In this document: positions 38,019 through 46,928 of the stretch, in pieces
Position numbering within the stretch: position 1 is the first letter of the stretch
Layout of the letters: each line of letters begins with the position of its first letter
Source of the DNA: an uncultured Verrucomicrobiota bacterium
Lineage (GTDB): Bacteria; Verrucomicrobiota; Verrucomicrobiia; Limisphaerales; UBA9464
Reading direction: 5' to 3'
NCBI GenBank assembly: GCA_903922605.1
Contig: CAIXUG010000086.1
Coordinates: forward strand, 67,384 to 131,383
DNA: 64,000 nucleotides
Position numbers and translations under genes: made by a program
The notes under the pieces: model-generated
Databases searched by the model: none
Told to the model about the DNA's origin: nothing
Seen by the model: the letters and a program-made list of their open reading frames with translations, nothing else

Positions 38019-41000
38019 TCACTTGAGGGAGTTGAGGTATTCGACAAGGTCGAGGAACTCCTGGGTGCTCATGCCGGCGGCCAGGCCCTCGGGCATGTTC
38101 GAGACCTTGAGCGTCTCGCGCTTGGTGATGTCACGCTTGGCGACGGTCTTCTTCAGTTCGCCGCCCAGTTTCAGCGTGATGCTGGTGTCGTCCTCGGCCC
38201 CCACCACACCGCTCAGCTCTTCACCGTCCTTGGTGGTAAGATTCGTTGTAAGCCACTGCGGCGCGACCTCGGCATTCGGGAACAGGATGGATTCGATGAT
38301 CTTGTCGCGCTTCAGCCGGCCTGCGACTTGGGTCAGCTCGGGACCATAGCTGATGCCGAAGTTCTGCACCTTGTGGCAGCTCGTGCAGATGCGCTCGAAG
38401 ACGAAGCGGCCCTCGCGCGCCCGGCCACCCACCTTGGCGACCTGGCCGATGAGCCGCTGCTTCTCGGCGTCCGTCATGCCATCAGCGGCAACGAGCTTGG
38501 CCAGCGTCTGTTTCATCAGGCCCAGGCTGGGATTGCCCTTCGCGAAGCTGTCGAGGTATTCGCGACCGGCGGGATTGTTCGTGGCCAGCTGGCCTTTCTC
38601 GAAAGCAGGCTTCCAGATGGGCTCCAGCGCCGTGATGGTGTGTTCCAGCGTGTAGTTGAGCCAGTAGTCGAGCGGCAGCTTCGTGACCTCCAGCGCCAGC
38701 TCCACTGCCGCTGGTGTCTCGACAAAACTGAGCGCCCGCACCGCCTCCAGTCGAACCCGGGGATCGGGATCGCTCACGGCGGGACGTAGCAGGTCGAACG
38801 GCTGGCCCAGATAATCCCATTCATCCGCCAGCACGTGGATGGCCATGGCGCGGGCATCGCGGCTCGGCAGGGCAAAGACGCGCTTCCAGTGCTCCAGGTC
38901 CACAGCATGGAAACCGGCCTGCACGTACAGCGCCTCCAACTCGTACAGGTCGTGCCATTTTTCCGTCGGATCGAGCTTCGCAACCCAGGGCTTGATGGCG
39001 GCGAGAACGTCCGCCACCGGACGGTCACGCAGTTCGCGTCGGACCCGGTAGCGCGTGCGTGGTTCGTATTCCTTCAACTGGTCGAGCAATTCGGGAATGG
39101 ATTTCCCATATTGCGTGACCGGCTTGAGCAAAGGTCGGCCTTTGGCCGTGATGCGATAGATGCGGCCGCGCGTCTTGTCGCGGTTCGGGTCACGCTGCGA
39201 ATACTGCATGTGACCGATCAGCGAGTTGTGCCAGTCGAGGAACCAGATCGCGCCGTCCGGACCGATCTGGGTGACACCAGGACGGAAATTCCGGTCGGCG
39301 CTGTCGAGCAGGTTGTCGGGCACCTGCCCCGCCTTGCCGTCCTTGTCCACGCCGGGCTTCTTGAGCCGCGTGCCGCTGTAGCCGGCCCCGTCGTCATGCA
39401 CGTCGAAGCGCGGGATGCCGTTCATGTTGATGACGCAGCCATAGACAAACTGCCCCTGGACGTCATCCGGCAGATGGCGGCTGTACAGGAACTCGCTGCC
39501 CAGCGCGGGGCGCATGCCCTCGTTGTTAAAGACAACGTTCAGCCCCTTGCGCTGCCCCTTCTGCGCGCCGCTGAGGGGCGAATCCCAGTGCTGCTGGGCG
39601 GTCGTGCCGTCCCCGACGATGCCCTGGCCCCAGAAATTGAAGACGTAGCACCACGGGTTGCCGTAACCGGGCGTGACAAAATGGCGGACCTTGAGTGAAA
39701 GCGGGTCCACCACATAACTGCCGGGAGTGTTGGAATTGCGGAACGGTCCCCAAGGCGTCTCCACCGCGGTGGACATCGAAACGCCTTCCTGCGCGTGCAG
39801 GTGTCCGTCGGCCGACCACTGGAATTTTCCGAACGAATGGTGGGTGTCGTCCGTCGCCCAGCCGTCAATCAACGGCATGACCACATCCGCCTTGTCGTCG
39901 CCGTCGGTGTCCTTGAGGAAGGTGAAACGCGGCTGATCGTTCACCAGCACGCCGCCGTGCCAGAACTCAAAGCCGACCGGACAATGCAACCCGTCGTAGA
40001 AGACCTTGCACTTGTCGGCATGTCCGTCGCCATCGGTGTCTTCGAAGATAAGCAGGCGGTCGCTCGGCTTCGGATCGCCGGGTTTCCATTGCGGATACGT
40101 GGGCATGCAGGCCACCCAGAGCCGGCCCTTGTTGTCGAAACTAAGCTGCATGGGCTTGGCCAGTTCGGGGAACTGGTCTTCCGAGGCGAAGAGGGTCACC
40201 TCGTAGCCGTCCGCGACTTTCATTTCGCCGAGCGCCTCCTTGCCGGAGAGGTAGTGGAGATCCTTCGGCTCGGAATACGCCTGCTGCGGCACGCCAAAGC
40301 GCGTCTTGGGTACGAATAGTTCGCCAGTGTGGCTGTCGTCGGGGGTCGCCCGTTCGACCGTGCCGTTGGCGATGCTCCATACGAACTGGTCACGGACGGC
40401 GACCATGTTGCGGATCTTTTTGTACTCGAGCGGGAACGTCTCCGTGTCCCACGTGCGCCGGCCGCCATAGACATACCAGCCGTTGAGCATCCGGTAGTCC
40501 TGCTCATGCACCCAGTCCTTGTCCACGACCGCCAGGCGCAGCCGCTCCAGATCGGGCGCACTCAGTTTGCTCGGATTGGGCGAATCAAACAGCGCGCGGT
40601 CGAGCAGCTCACCGACCAGCTTGTCGCCCCGCTGGTTCACTTGAAAACCGCCCACGGTGAACTGGGCACCGGGTTCCTTGGAAAACTCCCGCTGCGTCGG
40701 CGTGAAGAGATCGACGAAGGTCAGGCCGGCCTGCGCCGCGACTTCGCGAATGGCGGCCGTGTAGAGCTGGAGATTGGTGTTTTCCTTCGAGCCATCCGGC
40801 AGGAACGGGAAGACGTCGCCCCCGTTCTCAAACGCCATGGGTGACACCAGTACGAAGCGCACCTTGGCCTCTCGCCCGTACTTTTTGGCGAAATCGGTCA
40901 GGTATTTCGCATAGTCGGCTTTGAACTTGTCGAGGCCCGCCGGACCGGCGAACGACTCGCTATACCCGAAGAACGCGATGAACGTCTCCGGTCCAAAGAC

Positions 41001-41282
41001 TGTCATCGGGTCGTCTAGCTTGGTGTAATCATTGGGCCGCTGCCGGAGCCCGACCTCGTCGGCCGGCCGCCCAAAGTTGCGGATCAGCAGCTCCTTCTCA
41101 GGAAAGCGGGCCTGCAGCAGGGTCTCAAAATTCCCATAAAGATCGAGGCGTGCGGCCAGGGTACCGCCCACGAAAGCGATGTGTTCGCCCTTGTGGAATT
41201 CGAGCGGCGTGGCGGCCTGACTCGCTATGGACGTGAGGGTCAACAGCGAGGCGGCCACCGCAATAAAACGAGATGCGTTCAT
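38019..41282 (-). CDS. PVC-type membrane-bound dehydrogenase with SGNH-like domain, HEAT-like region and c-type heme site
   Basis: The 1087-residue exported protein has a signal peptide (about 1-23). A SGNH/GDSL-like domain follows (residues about 30-230, with FVGGTLAARL and GYSESF in place of catalytic blocks). A six-bladed-propeller dehydrogenase domain comes next (MKVADGYEVTLFASEDQFPELAKP, EDTDGDGHADKCKVF, GPDGAIWFLDWHN), then a helical HEAT-like stretch. Last is a PVC-type heme domain with CTSCH at residues 966-970. This architecture is a PVC-phylum hallmark. The substrate is unknown; extracytoplasmic sugar or alcohol oxidation with electron transfer to the heme is the usual guess. The SGNH part lacks an obvious Ser nucleophile and may be structural. 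A terminator follows. Confidence 0.9.
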   Translation of the reverse strand: MNASRFIAVAASLLTLTSIASQAATPLEFHKGEHIAFVGGTLAARLDLYGNFETLLQARFPEKELLIRNFGRPADEVGLRQRPNDYTKLDDPMTVFGPETFIAFFGYSESFAGPAGLDKFKADYAKYLTDFAKKYGREAKVRFVLVSPMAFENGGDVFPFLPDGSKENTNLQLYTAAIREVAAQAGLTFVDLFTPTQREFSKEPGAQFTVGGFQVNQRGDKLVGELLDRALFDSPNPSKLSAPDLERLRLAVVDKDWVHEQDYRMLNGWYVYGGRRTWDTETFPLEYKKIRNMVAVRDQFVWSIANGTVERATPDDSHTGELFVPKTRFGVPQQAYSEPKDLHYLSGKEALGEMKVADGYEVTLFASEDQFPELAKPMQLSFDNKGRLWVACMPTYPQWKPGDPKPSDRLLIFEDTDGDGHADKCKVFYDGLHCPVGFEFWHGGVLVNDQPRFTFLKDTDGDDKADVVMPLIDGWATDDTHHSFGKFQWSADGHLHAQEGVSMSTAVETPWGPFRNSNTPGSYVVDPLSLKVRHFVTPGYGNPWCYVFNFWGQGIVGDGTTAQQHWDSPLSGAQKGQRKGLNVVFNNEGMRPALGSEFLYSRHLPDDVQGQFVYGCVINMNGIPRFDVHDDGAGYSGTRLKKPGVDKDGKAGQVPDNLLDSADRNFRPGVTQIGPDGAIWFLDWHNSLIGHMQYSQRDPNRDKTRGRIYRITAKGRPLLKPVTQYGKSIPELLDQLKEYEPRTRYRVRRELRDRPVADVLAAIKPWVAKLDPTEKWHDLYELEALYVQAGFHAVDLEHWKRVFALPSRDARAMAIHVLADEWDYLGQPFDLLRPAVSDPDPRVRLEAVRALSFVETPAAVELALEVTKLPLDYWLNYTLEHTITALEPIWKPAFEKGQLATNNPAGREYLDSFAKGNPSLGLMKQTLAKLVAADGMTDAEKQRLIGQVAKVGGRAREGRFVFERICTSCHKVQNFGISYGPELTQVAGRLKRDKIIESILFPNAEVAPQWLTTNLTTKDGEELSGVVGAEDDTSITLKLGGELKKTVAKRDITKRETLKVSNMPEGLAAGMSTQEFLDLVEYLNSLK

Positions 41283-41471
41283 GCAGAACGCGTATTCACC
41301 ACGTCCGTGGCGGCAAAGTTCAAGCGGTTTTCCACTTGGACATGCTCAAAAAGCACTTCTGACCAGCTTTGCCTTCCGCCAGATGAAACCTCGAACGCCA
41401 CCCCACTCTCCATCGTCTTTCGGCCGGCCATGAAGTAGCGTTTCTCCAGCAATCGAAACGCGTAACCCCTG

Positions 41472-42215
41472 ATGTCCGGTTCCTCCCCCGCCATTCCCAC
41501 AGCCGCAGCCGTACCGGCACCCGCGATCGACATGGTCTGGCATGACCTGCTCTTCGCCCACTGGCCGGTGTCGGAGAGCGCTCTGGGCGCCCTGCTGCCC
41601 CAAACCACGCCCGCCCTCGAACTCGACACCTTCCAAGACCAGGCTTGGATCGGGGTGGTGCCATTCCGCATGAGCGGCATTCGCCACCGCGGATATCCGG
41701 CGATTCCGGGAGCCACGGCTTTTCCAGAACTGAATGTGCGCACGTACGTCAGGGCAAACGGACGTCCGGGTGTCTGGTTCTTCAGCCTCGACGCCGCTTC
41801 CCGATTCGCGGTGCGGGCCGCCCGGTTCTGTTTCCACCTGCCTTACTTCGACGCCACGATGGCCTGTGAATCGGAAGGCGGCTGGATCCGCTATGCCAGC
41901 CGCCGCAAGAACGGCCGCGAAGGCGTGGCGGAACTGGCCGCCCAGTATCGTCCAGCTGGCCCGATCTTCCACGGTGAGGCGGGTTCGCTGGAAGACTGGC
42001 TGACGGCGCGGTACCGGCTTTTCGCCCGAGGCCGGCAGGGAAAACTCTGGCGCGGTGAAATCCAGCACCAGCCCTGGCCGCTGCAACGCGCGGAAGCGGA
42101 GTTTGCCACCCTCGACGTGACCCGCTGGCTGGGTCTGGAACTGCCGGATACCCCGCCTCACCTGCTCTTCTCGAATCATCTGGCGGTGCAGGCGTGGAGC
42201 CTTGCGCCCGCTTAA
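41472..42215 (+). CDS. DUF2071 (YqjF-like) protein
   Basis: The 247-residue protein shows the DUF2071 pattern: an early HDLLFAHWPV segment, QAWIGVVPFRMSG, FPELNVRTYV, GVWFFSLDAAS, then LEDWLTARYRLF. The structure of this family is an acetoacetate-decarboxylase-like beta barrel, but its role is unknown. It is divergent from the PVC dehydrogenase, with 189 bases between the starts that must hold both promoters. It converges with the ABC permease gene six bases away. The first 15 residues are Ala/Pro-rich and may not be conserved. Confidence 0.85.
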   Translation: MSGSSPAIPTAAAVPAPAIDMVWHDLLFAHWPVSESALGALLPQTTPALELDTFQDQAWIGVVPFRMSGIRHRGYPAIPGATAFPELNVRTYVRANGRPGVWFFSLDAASRFAVRAARFCFHLPYFDATMACESEGGWIRYASRRKNGREGVAELAAQYRPAGPIFHGEAGSLEDWLTARYRLFARGRQGKLWRGEIQHQPWPLQRAEAEFATLDVTRWLGLELPDTPPHLLFSNHLAVQAWSLAPA

Positions 42216-42221
42216 CCCGGA

Positions 42222-43991
42222 TCAGCGCTCCTCCGAAACATCAAACTTCGCAAAGGCCAGTCCGAGCGCCCATACGGCCACGGTGCATTCCCCGGCCAGG
42301 ACCAGAGCCGTCGCCACGGCGGCAAAAGGGACCGCCCAGAGGGGGCCTAGCGCCATCTGCACCAGCCACCAAACGAGTGCGCCCATTCCAGCGCCCGGCA
42401 ACAATGCCAAGGCCAGCACGACCACCTGCCCCAGCACAAAAATCAGCCGCTGACCCATCATCTCGACGCCACCGCCCTGCCCCACCGCGCCCTTGGACCA
42501 GGCCGGGAACAGGAGCACCGCCATGTTGGGCATCGCCAGGAGCAGGAAATCCAGGAACGGCAGCACGATCAGCGCCGCCATTGCGGCCGGCCAGCGCCCC
42601 TGCGCCACGCTGGCCGAGAGCTCGTCCCCCATCCCCGTGCTCAACCCCAGCGCGAGGACCAGCAGCAGCGACTGGATTGCGGTCAGGATGGCGACCGGGC
42701 CCAGCAACTGGCCGAGCGCAATCTGCCAGCCTGGCAGCGGCAGCGTCTTCAACAGGTCCATGTTGGGCAGATCCGAGCGAAAATCGTTCCGCAATAGTTG
42801 AGGCCCCAGAAAAGATGACAGGGCCAGCAGGGCAAGCAGGAACACCGCCGCCACGCCCAGGAGGGGGCGCGCACTCTCATGACCCAGGAAAAGACCTTGG
42901 GCGACCATCATGACGCTCCCGCAACCGATCAGCAGGATGAACCAAAGCCGTGCCGTAAACATCTGCCCGGCGCTCAGCAGATTTTTCCAAAGCAGCGCCA
43001 TCGGGGGAAAACCCACCGGGGCCAGGAGGAAAGGCGGACGCTTGGCCTTCTTCGGCTTGTGCATGCTTTGCCAGTTGCCGCTGCGGGCCGCCGCGAGCCG
43101 CTCGGCGGTCCGTCGTGAGGCCTCGATGGTAGCTTCCTCAAACGTCACGTCCGACCGCATCACCCACACGTAGTGCCCGACCAAAAGCAGCAGCGCCGGC
43201 CAGACGGTCCGCAGAAATTCGAGCCCATCCTGGGCGAACCAGGGTCGCACCATCCAATGGAACGGTGCTAGCAGCCACGGAAGGGGGCCGGCGGAAAGCA
43301 GGCCGAGCGTATACTCCATGGAGTCCTCGGCACCGTGCAAGGACTGGGCGGCCGGCGCCACTTTGATCCACCACAGGATGCTCCCGACCAACGCGGCCAA
43401 CATTAAGAGCACCAGCGACCGTCGCCGCCACCCGGCCAGGCCGCGCTCGGTCAGGTGCTGCACGGTGAAGGAGGCACCAATGCCATGCAGGTTCAGGGTG
43501 GCGAGGACGAGCCACCAGGACGTGATATGGATGAACCAGTGGCCATCCCAGGTCGACCGGCCGGTGACAAGACTGAAAAAAACGGCGGAAAACAGAATCC
43601 CCAACTGGGCGCGCAACAGCCGGAAATGGACCAGCGAACGGCGGCTCAGGGGTGCAGGAAACAGGAACGCAACCTCCGCCTCGGAAAAGCGCAGGCTCGC
43701 GCGATCACTGGTGAAGACCCAGTTCACCACGACGAAAAAGACCAGGACCAGGGCCGCGCCCGCCTCGATCAGTACCACGGCATCATGAGGCAGGGCCCCG
43801 ATGGCACCGAGCCCGGACCGGCTCGGGGTAAACAGATGCCGGAAAGCGATCATCCAGAAGTAGCTCACCCCGACGACGGCACCGATGAGGTATTTCGGCT
43901 GCTTGAGCCGTCGGGCACGCATCCGCAAGGAATTGAATATGCTGCGCGATTGCAGAAACCACAGCGTGGTGACGAGCTGGCCCAGTTTCAT
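42222..43991 (-). CDS. ABC-2 type exporter, membrane subunit
   Basis: The 589-residue protein has about 12 hydrophobic helices spread over its length. It carries SEAEVAFLFPAPLSRRSLVHFRLLR, a segment typical of large putative ABC exporter permeases. Its ATP-binding partner gene is the next one upstream on the same strand (stop at 44139), so the two make an efflux or membrane-remodelling complex with unknown cargo. The ATG at 43991 starts a conserved-looking MKLGQLVTTLWFL segment; an open frame extends 28 codons upstream without hydrophobic or family features. Confidence 0.82.
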   Translation of the reverse strand: MKLGQLVTTLWFLQSRSIFNSLRMRARRLKQPKYLIGAVVGVSYFWMIAFRHLFTPSRSGLGAIGALPHDAVVLIEAGAALVLVFFVVVNWVFTSDRASLRFSEAEVAFLFPAPLSRRSLVHFRLLRAQLGILFSAVFFSLVTGRSTWDGHWFIHITSWWLVLATLNLHGIGASFTVQHLTERGLAGWRRRSLVLLMLAALVGSILWWIKVAPAAQSLHGAEDSMEYTLGLLSAGPLPWLLAPFHWMVRPWFAQDGLEFLRTVWPALLLLVGHYVWVMRSDVTFEEATIEASRRTAERLAAARSGNWQSMHKPKKAKRPPFLLAPVGFPPMALLWKNLLSAGQMFTARLWFILLIGCGSVMMVAQGLFLGHESARPLLGVAAVFLLALLALSSFLGPQLLRNDFRSDLPNMDLLKTLPLPGWQIALGQLLGPVAILTAIQSLLLVLALGLSTGMGDELSASVAQGRWPAAMAALIVLPFLDFLLLAMPNMAVLLFPAWSKGAVGQGGGVEMMGQRLIFVLGQVVVLALALLPGAGMGALVWWLVQMALGPLWAVPFAAVATALVLAGECTVAVWALGLAFAKFDVSEER

Positions 43992-44138
43992 GTGCGCGCC
44001 GGAGAGAGAGGTTGAACAACAAAGGAACGAAGGCGCGAAAAAGGCCGGTGCGAGAAACCGGGAAGATGATCGCACGCTGATTCCATGAATGCTTCTTCCA
44101 CCTGTGTTGCCTGGATTCTTGACCCTCGCATGCTGCTC

Positions 44139-44954
44139 CTAGCCTTGGTTTGATCCGAAAGGGGGAGGTGGAGGCGGAGGGGGCTGCACCGTCACCGACG
44201 GTCGTGGCAGTGCTGTCGGTGACGGCGGCGTCTCCTGCAGGGCGATGCGGATGAACACCTCTTCCAGATCCGCCGTGGCATCGTCCGATGCGAACTGCTG
44301 CCGGATTTCCTCGACCGTGCCATGGACCACCTTCACACCGCGCTTAAGGATAAGGATACGGGTGCAGAGTTCTTCCAGCAGATGCAACAGATGCGAGCTG
44401 ATCACGAGGGCCGATCCCTCGGCCGCCAGTCGGCGGATGGTATCCTTCATCCGGCGGATCGCGAGCGGATCCAGGCCGGTGAGCGGCTCATCAAAGAAGA
44501 TGACTTTCGGCGAATGAAGCAGACCGCAGGCGATGGCGACCTTCTGCTTCATGCCCCGCGACAGTTCGGCCGGCAGCGAGTCGGCCTTATCTTGCAGTTC
44601 CAGCTCCGCCAGCAGCGACTCGTAGCGCTGCGGCGCATCGGCGACCTGATAGAGACGGGCCGTGAATTCGAGATGCTGCCGGACGGTGAGGTAGTCGAAC
44701 AGGCGGGGCTCGTCCGAGAAAAACGCCAGGTCACGCTTGGCCGCGATCGGATCGGTGGCGAGATCATGGCCGTTGATGCGGACCTTGCCGTGCGTGGCCG
44801 GGATGATGCCGGCGAGACAGCGCAGCGAAGTCGTCTTGCCCGCCCCGTTGGGGCCGACGAGGCCGAGCAGCTCACCGGGTTGGACGGCGAAGGACAGGTC
44901 CGTGACCGCCGCAAAGTCGCCGTAAAGCTTGGTCAGCCCTTCAACCTCAATCAT
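44139..44954 (-). CDS. ABC transporter ATP-binding protein
   Basis: The 271-residue ATPase has Walker A GPNGAGKTT (34-42), the signature LSRGMKQK and Walker B VIFFDEPLTGLDP, all intact. It follows the pattern of ABC-2 exporters such as CcmA/YhaQ-type ATPases. The last 30 residues form a Pro-rich tail with eight consecutive Pro, which is unusual. The ATG at 44954 begins the MIEVEGLTKLYG segment; the frame upstream is not conserved. The permease is encoded downstream. A 265-base gap with no gene separates it from the putative immunity gene. Confidence 0.9.
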   Translation of the reverse strand: MIEVEGLTKLYGDFAAVTDLSFAVQPGELLGLVGPNGAGKTTSLRCLAGIIPATHGKVRINGHDLATDPIAAKRDLAFFSDEPRLFDYLTVRQHLEFTARLYQVADAPQRYESLLAELELQDKADSLPAELSRGMKQKVAIACGLLHSPKVIFFDEPLTGLDPLAIRRMKDTIRRLAAEGSALVISSHLLHLLEELCTRILILKRGVKVVHGTVEEIRQQFASDDATADLEEVFIRIALQETPPSPTALPRPSVTVQPPPPPPPPFGSNQG

Positions 44955-45219
44955 GCGCGCGTAGGAATGCCGGAAGCCGCTAGCGGAACCAAGCCCCAAG
45001 TCAGTGACGTTAGGGCTCGTCCGAAAATTGAAAAGCGTGCTGCGCTGCGGCTGCGCCCCAACCGCAGCTTCACCTAAAGCCGATAATGGCCGCAGTGAAA
45101 CCGCTACCCGCCCGGCCCCCTTCGCTCAAGGCACCCTATGGGTAACCGTACCGATGATCCTTCTCTTATCGTCATTTTTTATCCCGAGTCTTTCCGAATA
45201 TGTAAGGTCTTGGAGGCGA
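44955..45219. other. Intergenic gap without recognisable gene
   Basis: Only imperfect inverted repeats are seen here (for instance CTGCGG at 45047 and CCGCAG at 45060). GC content falls toward the immunity gene. No T-run terminator is visible after the immunity stop. Confidence 0.5.
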
Positions 45220-45825
45220 CTACTGATCCACAGGATATCCGATTTCGTCGGCGTCAGCCACGATGCCTTCAAGACTCAGGTCTTCGTTTAAGGATAAAAG
45301 CAGTTCGGCAGTGATTGGCTGTTGATTAAAAATCGCAATTACACCCAGAGATGAAACTGGTCGTTCATAATATTGTTCGGCCCAGATTCGATAATAATCT
45401 CCCCGATCACCGGCGAACGCCAGCAAAGGTATCTGTTTTATCTGTCCCGGAATTAACGACCAGCAAACTTCCGTCTGCCGTTGCCACATGCAGCAGGTAA
45501 TTTGCTGCAAGTTAAAAGCAGGTTTTGATAAAAATGAACCGAACTCCTTTGGAATCTGATCCAGCAGGGAGTCAGGTTCGGACTGCCCTGGACAGAAGAT
45601 CTTTCCGCAAGCGCCTGCGGGATCGAACAGGTAAAAAAACTCACTTCCCTCACCATCCCGCATCGAGGCCATCATAGTATTCTCGGCCCATTTGGAGTTG
45701 AATGAGAAATACCGCAGTTCCCAATCTGGCATCAGGACTGCATCCAGCATCGCGAGCGATTGAAGCCGCCTTTTTAGCACATTCCCGTTTGGAATTTCCG
45801 ATTTGCCACCCAGGAAATGTTTCAT
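45220..45825 (-). CDS. Putative immunity protein of an HNH-type toxin
   Basis: The 201-residue, probably cytoplasmic acidic protein (MKHFLGGKSEIPNGNVLKRR start, FNSKWAENTMMASMRDG, FYLFDP, FLSKPAF, DEIGYP end) has no membrane helix or catalytic motif. Its ATG comes after the toxin-tail TGA with one base between them (TGA-C-ATG), the tight spacing typical of toxin-immunity pairs. I recall similar proteins next to HNH toxins, but cannot check this here. Base use is unlike the neighbours: the 60 bases 45301-45360 have 26 G/C against 47 in the ruvC bases 46261-46320. This points to horizontal gain. It may now protect against a toxin delivered by other cells. Confidence 0.68.
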   Translation of the reverse strand: MKHFLGGKSEIPNGNVLKRRLQSLAMLDAVLMPDWELRYFSFNSKWAENTMMASMRDGEGSEFFYLFDPAGACGKIFCPGQSEPDSLLDQIPKEFGSFLSKPAFNLQQITCCMWQRQTEVCWSLIPGQIKQIPLLAFAGDRGDYYRIWAEQYYERPVSSLGVIAIFNQQPITAELLLSLNEDLSLEGIVADADEIGYPVDQ

Positions 45826-45826
45826 G

Positions 45827-46111
45827 TCATTGACTGTCTGATTTGGCTCGATCCTCTTTTCGCGAAAGAATCTGAAGGTCTCCGGATGAATTGTCGCCTC
45901 CTAAGTTCTTTGATTTAACGTGGTCGAACTGCCATTCGTCCGGACTGGGTGTCACGCCTCTCCGGCTCTTTTCAGGTTGGTTAAGAACTCGTCCGTCTCC
46001 ATCGGAGCGAACTACGCCACCGTTGCGTTTCCGATTCAGCTTCAGTGCTGCACTTTTCTGCGCCGCAGTAAACTCGCCGCCAACTTTCAGGTTTTTAGGG
46101 TTCGGGATCGA
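45827..46111 (-). pseudogene. 5'-truncated HNH-type polymorphic toxin tail
   Basis: The minus strand between ruvC and the immunity gene encodes, without a stop, 94 residues ending at the TGA at 45827-45829. The segment has EFTAAQKSAALKLNRKRNGG, VRSDGDGRVL, a KSRRGVTP turn, then FDHVKSKNLGGDNSSGDLQ and SRKEDRAKSD. This is the usual C-terminal toxin pattern of Rhs/polymorphic HNH nucleases (DH...GGxNS...LQ...K). In relatives two Asn residues of the motif are conserved; both are Asp here (GDLQ and KEDR), so nuclease activity is doubtful. No ATG, GTG or TTG lies in frame before the domain, and the frame simply opens after the ruvC stop. The N-terminal delivery part is missing. Confidence 0.75.
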
Positions 46112-46210
46112 TGAATAGTCTCCCCTGCTCCAAGGGCCGCGTCGTTCCGCGCTCCGCCTCCTCCTGACTCCGGACGCAGTCCCTCCTGTCTCCTGTCTCC
46201 TTCGCTCCCG

Positions 46211-46834
46211 TCAGACGCGCTTGGGTGGCGTCAGCGAGTGCCGTCCGGTCTCCTGGGCAAAGGCCAGGGCCAGCGCGAGGGCATCGGCGGCGTCGGGTGC
46301 GGGCGCTTCGGCCAGGCCAAGCATCCGCTGCACCATCTTGGCAACCGCCAACTTCTGCGCGCCGCCGTGGCCCACGATGGCCTGTTTCACCTTGCGCGGC
46401 GCGATTTCGTAAATCGGCACCAGCGCCTCGGCGATCACCGCCAAGCCCGCACCACGGGCCTCCCCCATGATCAGCGCGGTCTGCAGGTTCTGGGCGAAGA
46501 AGAGCCCTTCGACCGCACAGACCTCGGGACGGTGCAGCTTCACCAGTTCACGCAGGGAACCCGCGATGTGCGCCAGGCAGCGCGAACGCTCCCAGCCCGC
46601 CGGGCAATGCAAGGTGCCGCAGGCCAGCAGTACCGGGCGGGGCTTCGCCACGCGAATGAAGCCATAGCCCGTGCCACGAAGCGAGGGATCAAGCCCCAGG
46701 ATGATTTCCGCCGAAATCGTGGCCCCAACCGACACGTTCTTGCCCGCAGTAGACGACTTGGCCTTGGGTGCGCCCGCCTTTCCGCCCGCTAGTCGGCGCT
46801 GCAGTTCGGCATATTGCTGGGCGGAAATGGCCAC
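46211..46834 (-). CDS. ruvC: Crossover junction endodeoxyribonuclease RuvC
   Basis: The 207-residue nuclease resolves Holliday junctions with RuvAB. The acidic catalytic residues are visible: Asp49 in LGLDPS, Glu109 in AVEGLFF, and Asp181/Asp184 in PDAADALALAL. An N-terminal extension of about 43 residues (basic, Ala/Lys/Ser-rich) precedes the usual start and could be disordered or mean that translation begins downstream. ruvA and ruvB are not in this window. It is divergent from the S9 peptidase gene, and the toxin-tail cassette follows it. Confidence 0.9.
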   Translation of the reverse strand: MAISAQQYAELQRRLAGGKAGAPKAKSSTAGKNVSVGATISAEIILGLDPSLRGTGYGFIRVAKPRPVLLACGTLHCPAGWERSRCLAHIAGSLRELVKLHRPEVCAVEGLFFAQNLQTALIMGEARGAGLAVIAEALVPIYEIAPRKVKQAIVGHGGAQKLAVAKMVQRMLGLAEAPAPDAADALALALAFAQETGRHSLTPPKRV

Positions 46835-46928
46835 GGGCGAAAGCTACGCTGGCCGGCAGCCGGAGCGAAACTCAAACCCGCGTCCGGCTTGCGTGGCGGC
46901 TACAGTCACGGGAACATTCGCGGCGGCC

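Noticed and set aside
45891-46118. Plus-strand open frame of 75 codons over the toxin remnant
   Set aside because: It has Ser/Pro/Phe-rich composition without pattern; the minus strand explains the region with a clear nuclease motif.
46165-46203. TCCTGTC tandem units next to ruvC as a functional repeat
   Set aside because: Only about two units are present and they are imperfect; this fits ordinary low-complexity intergenic DNA.
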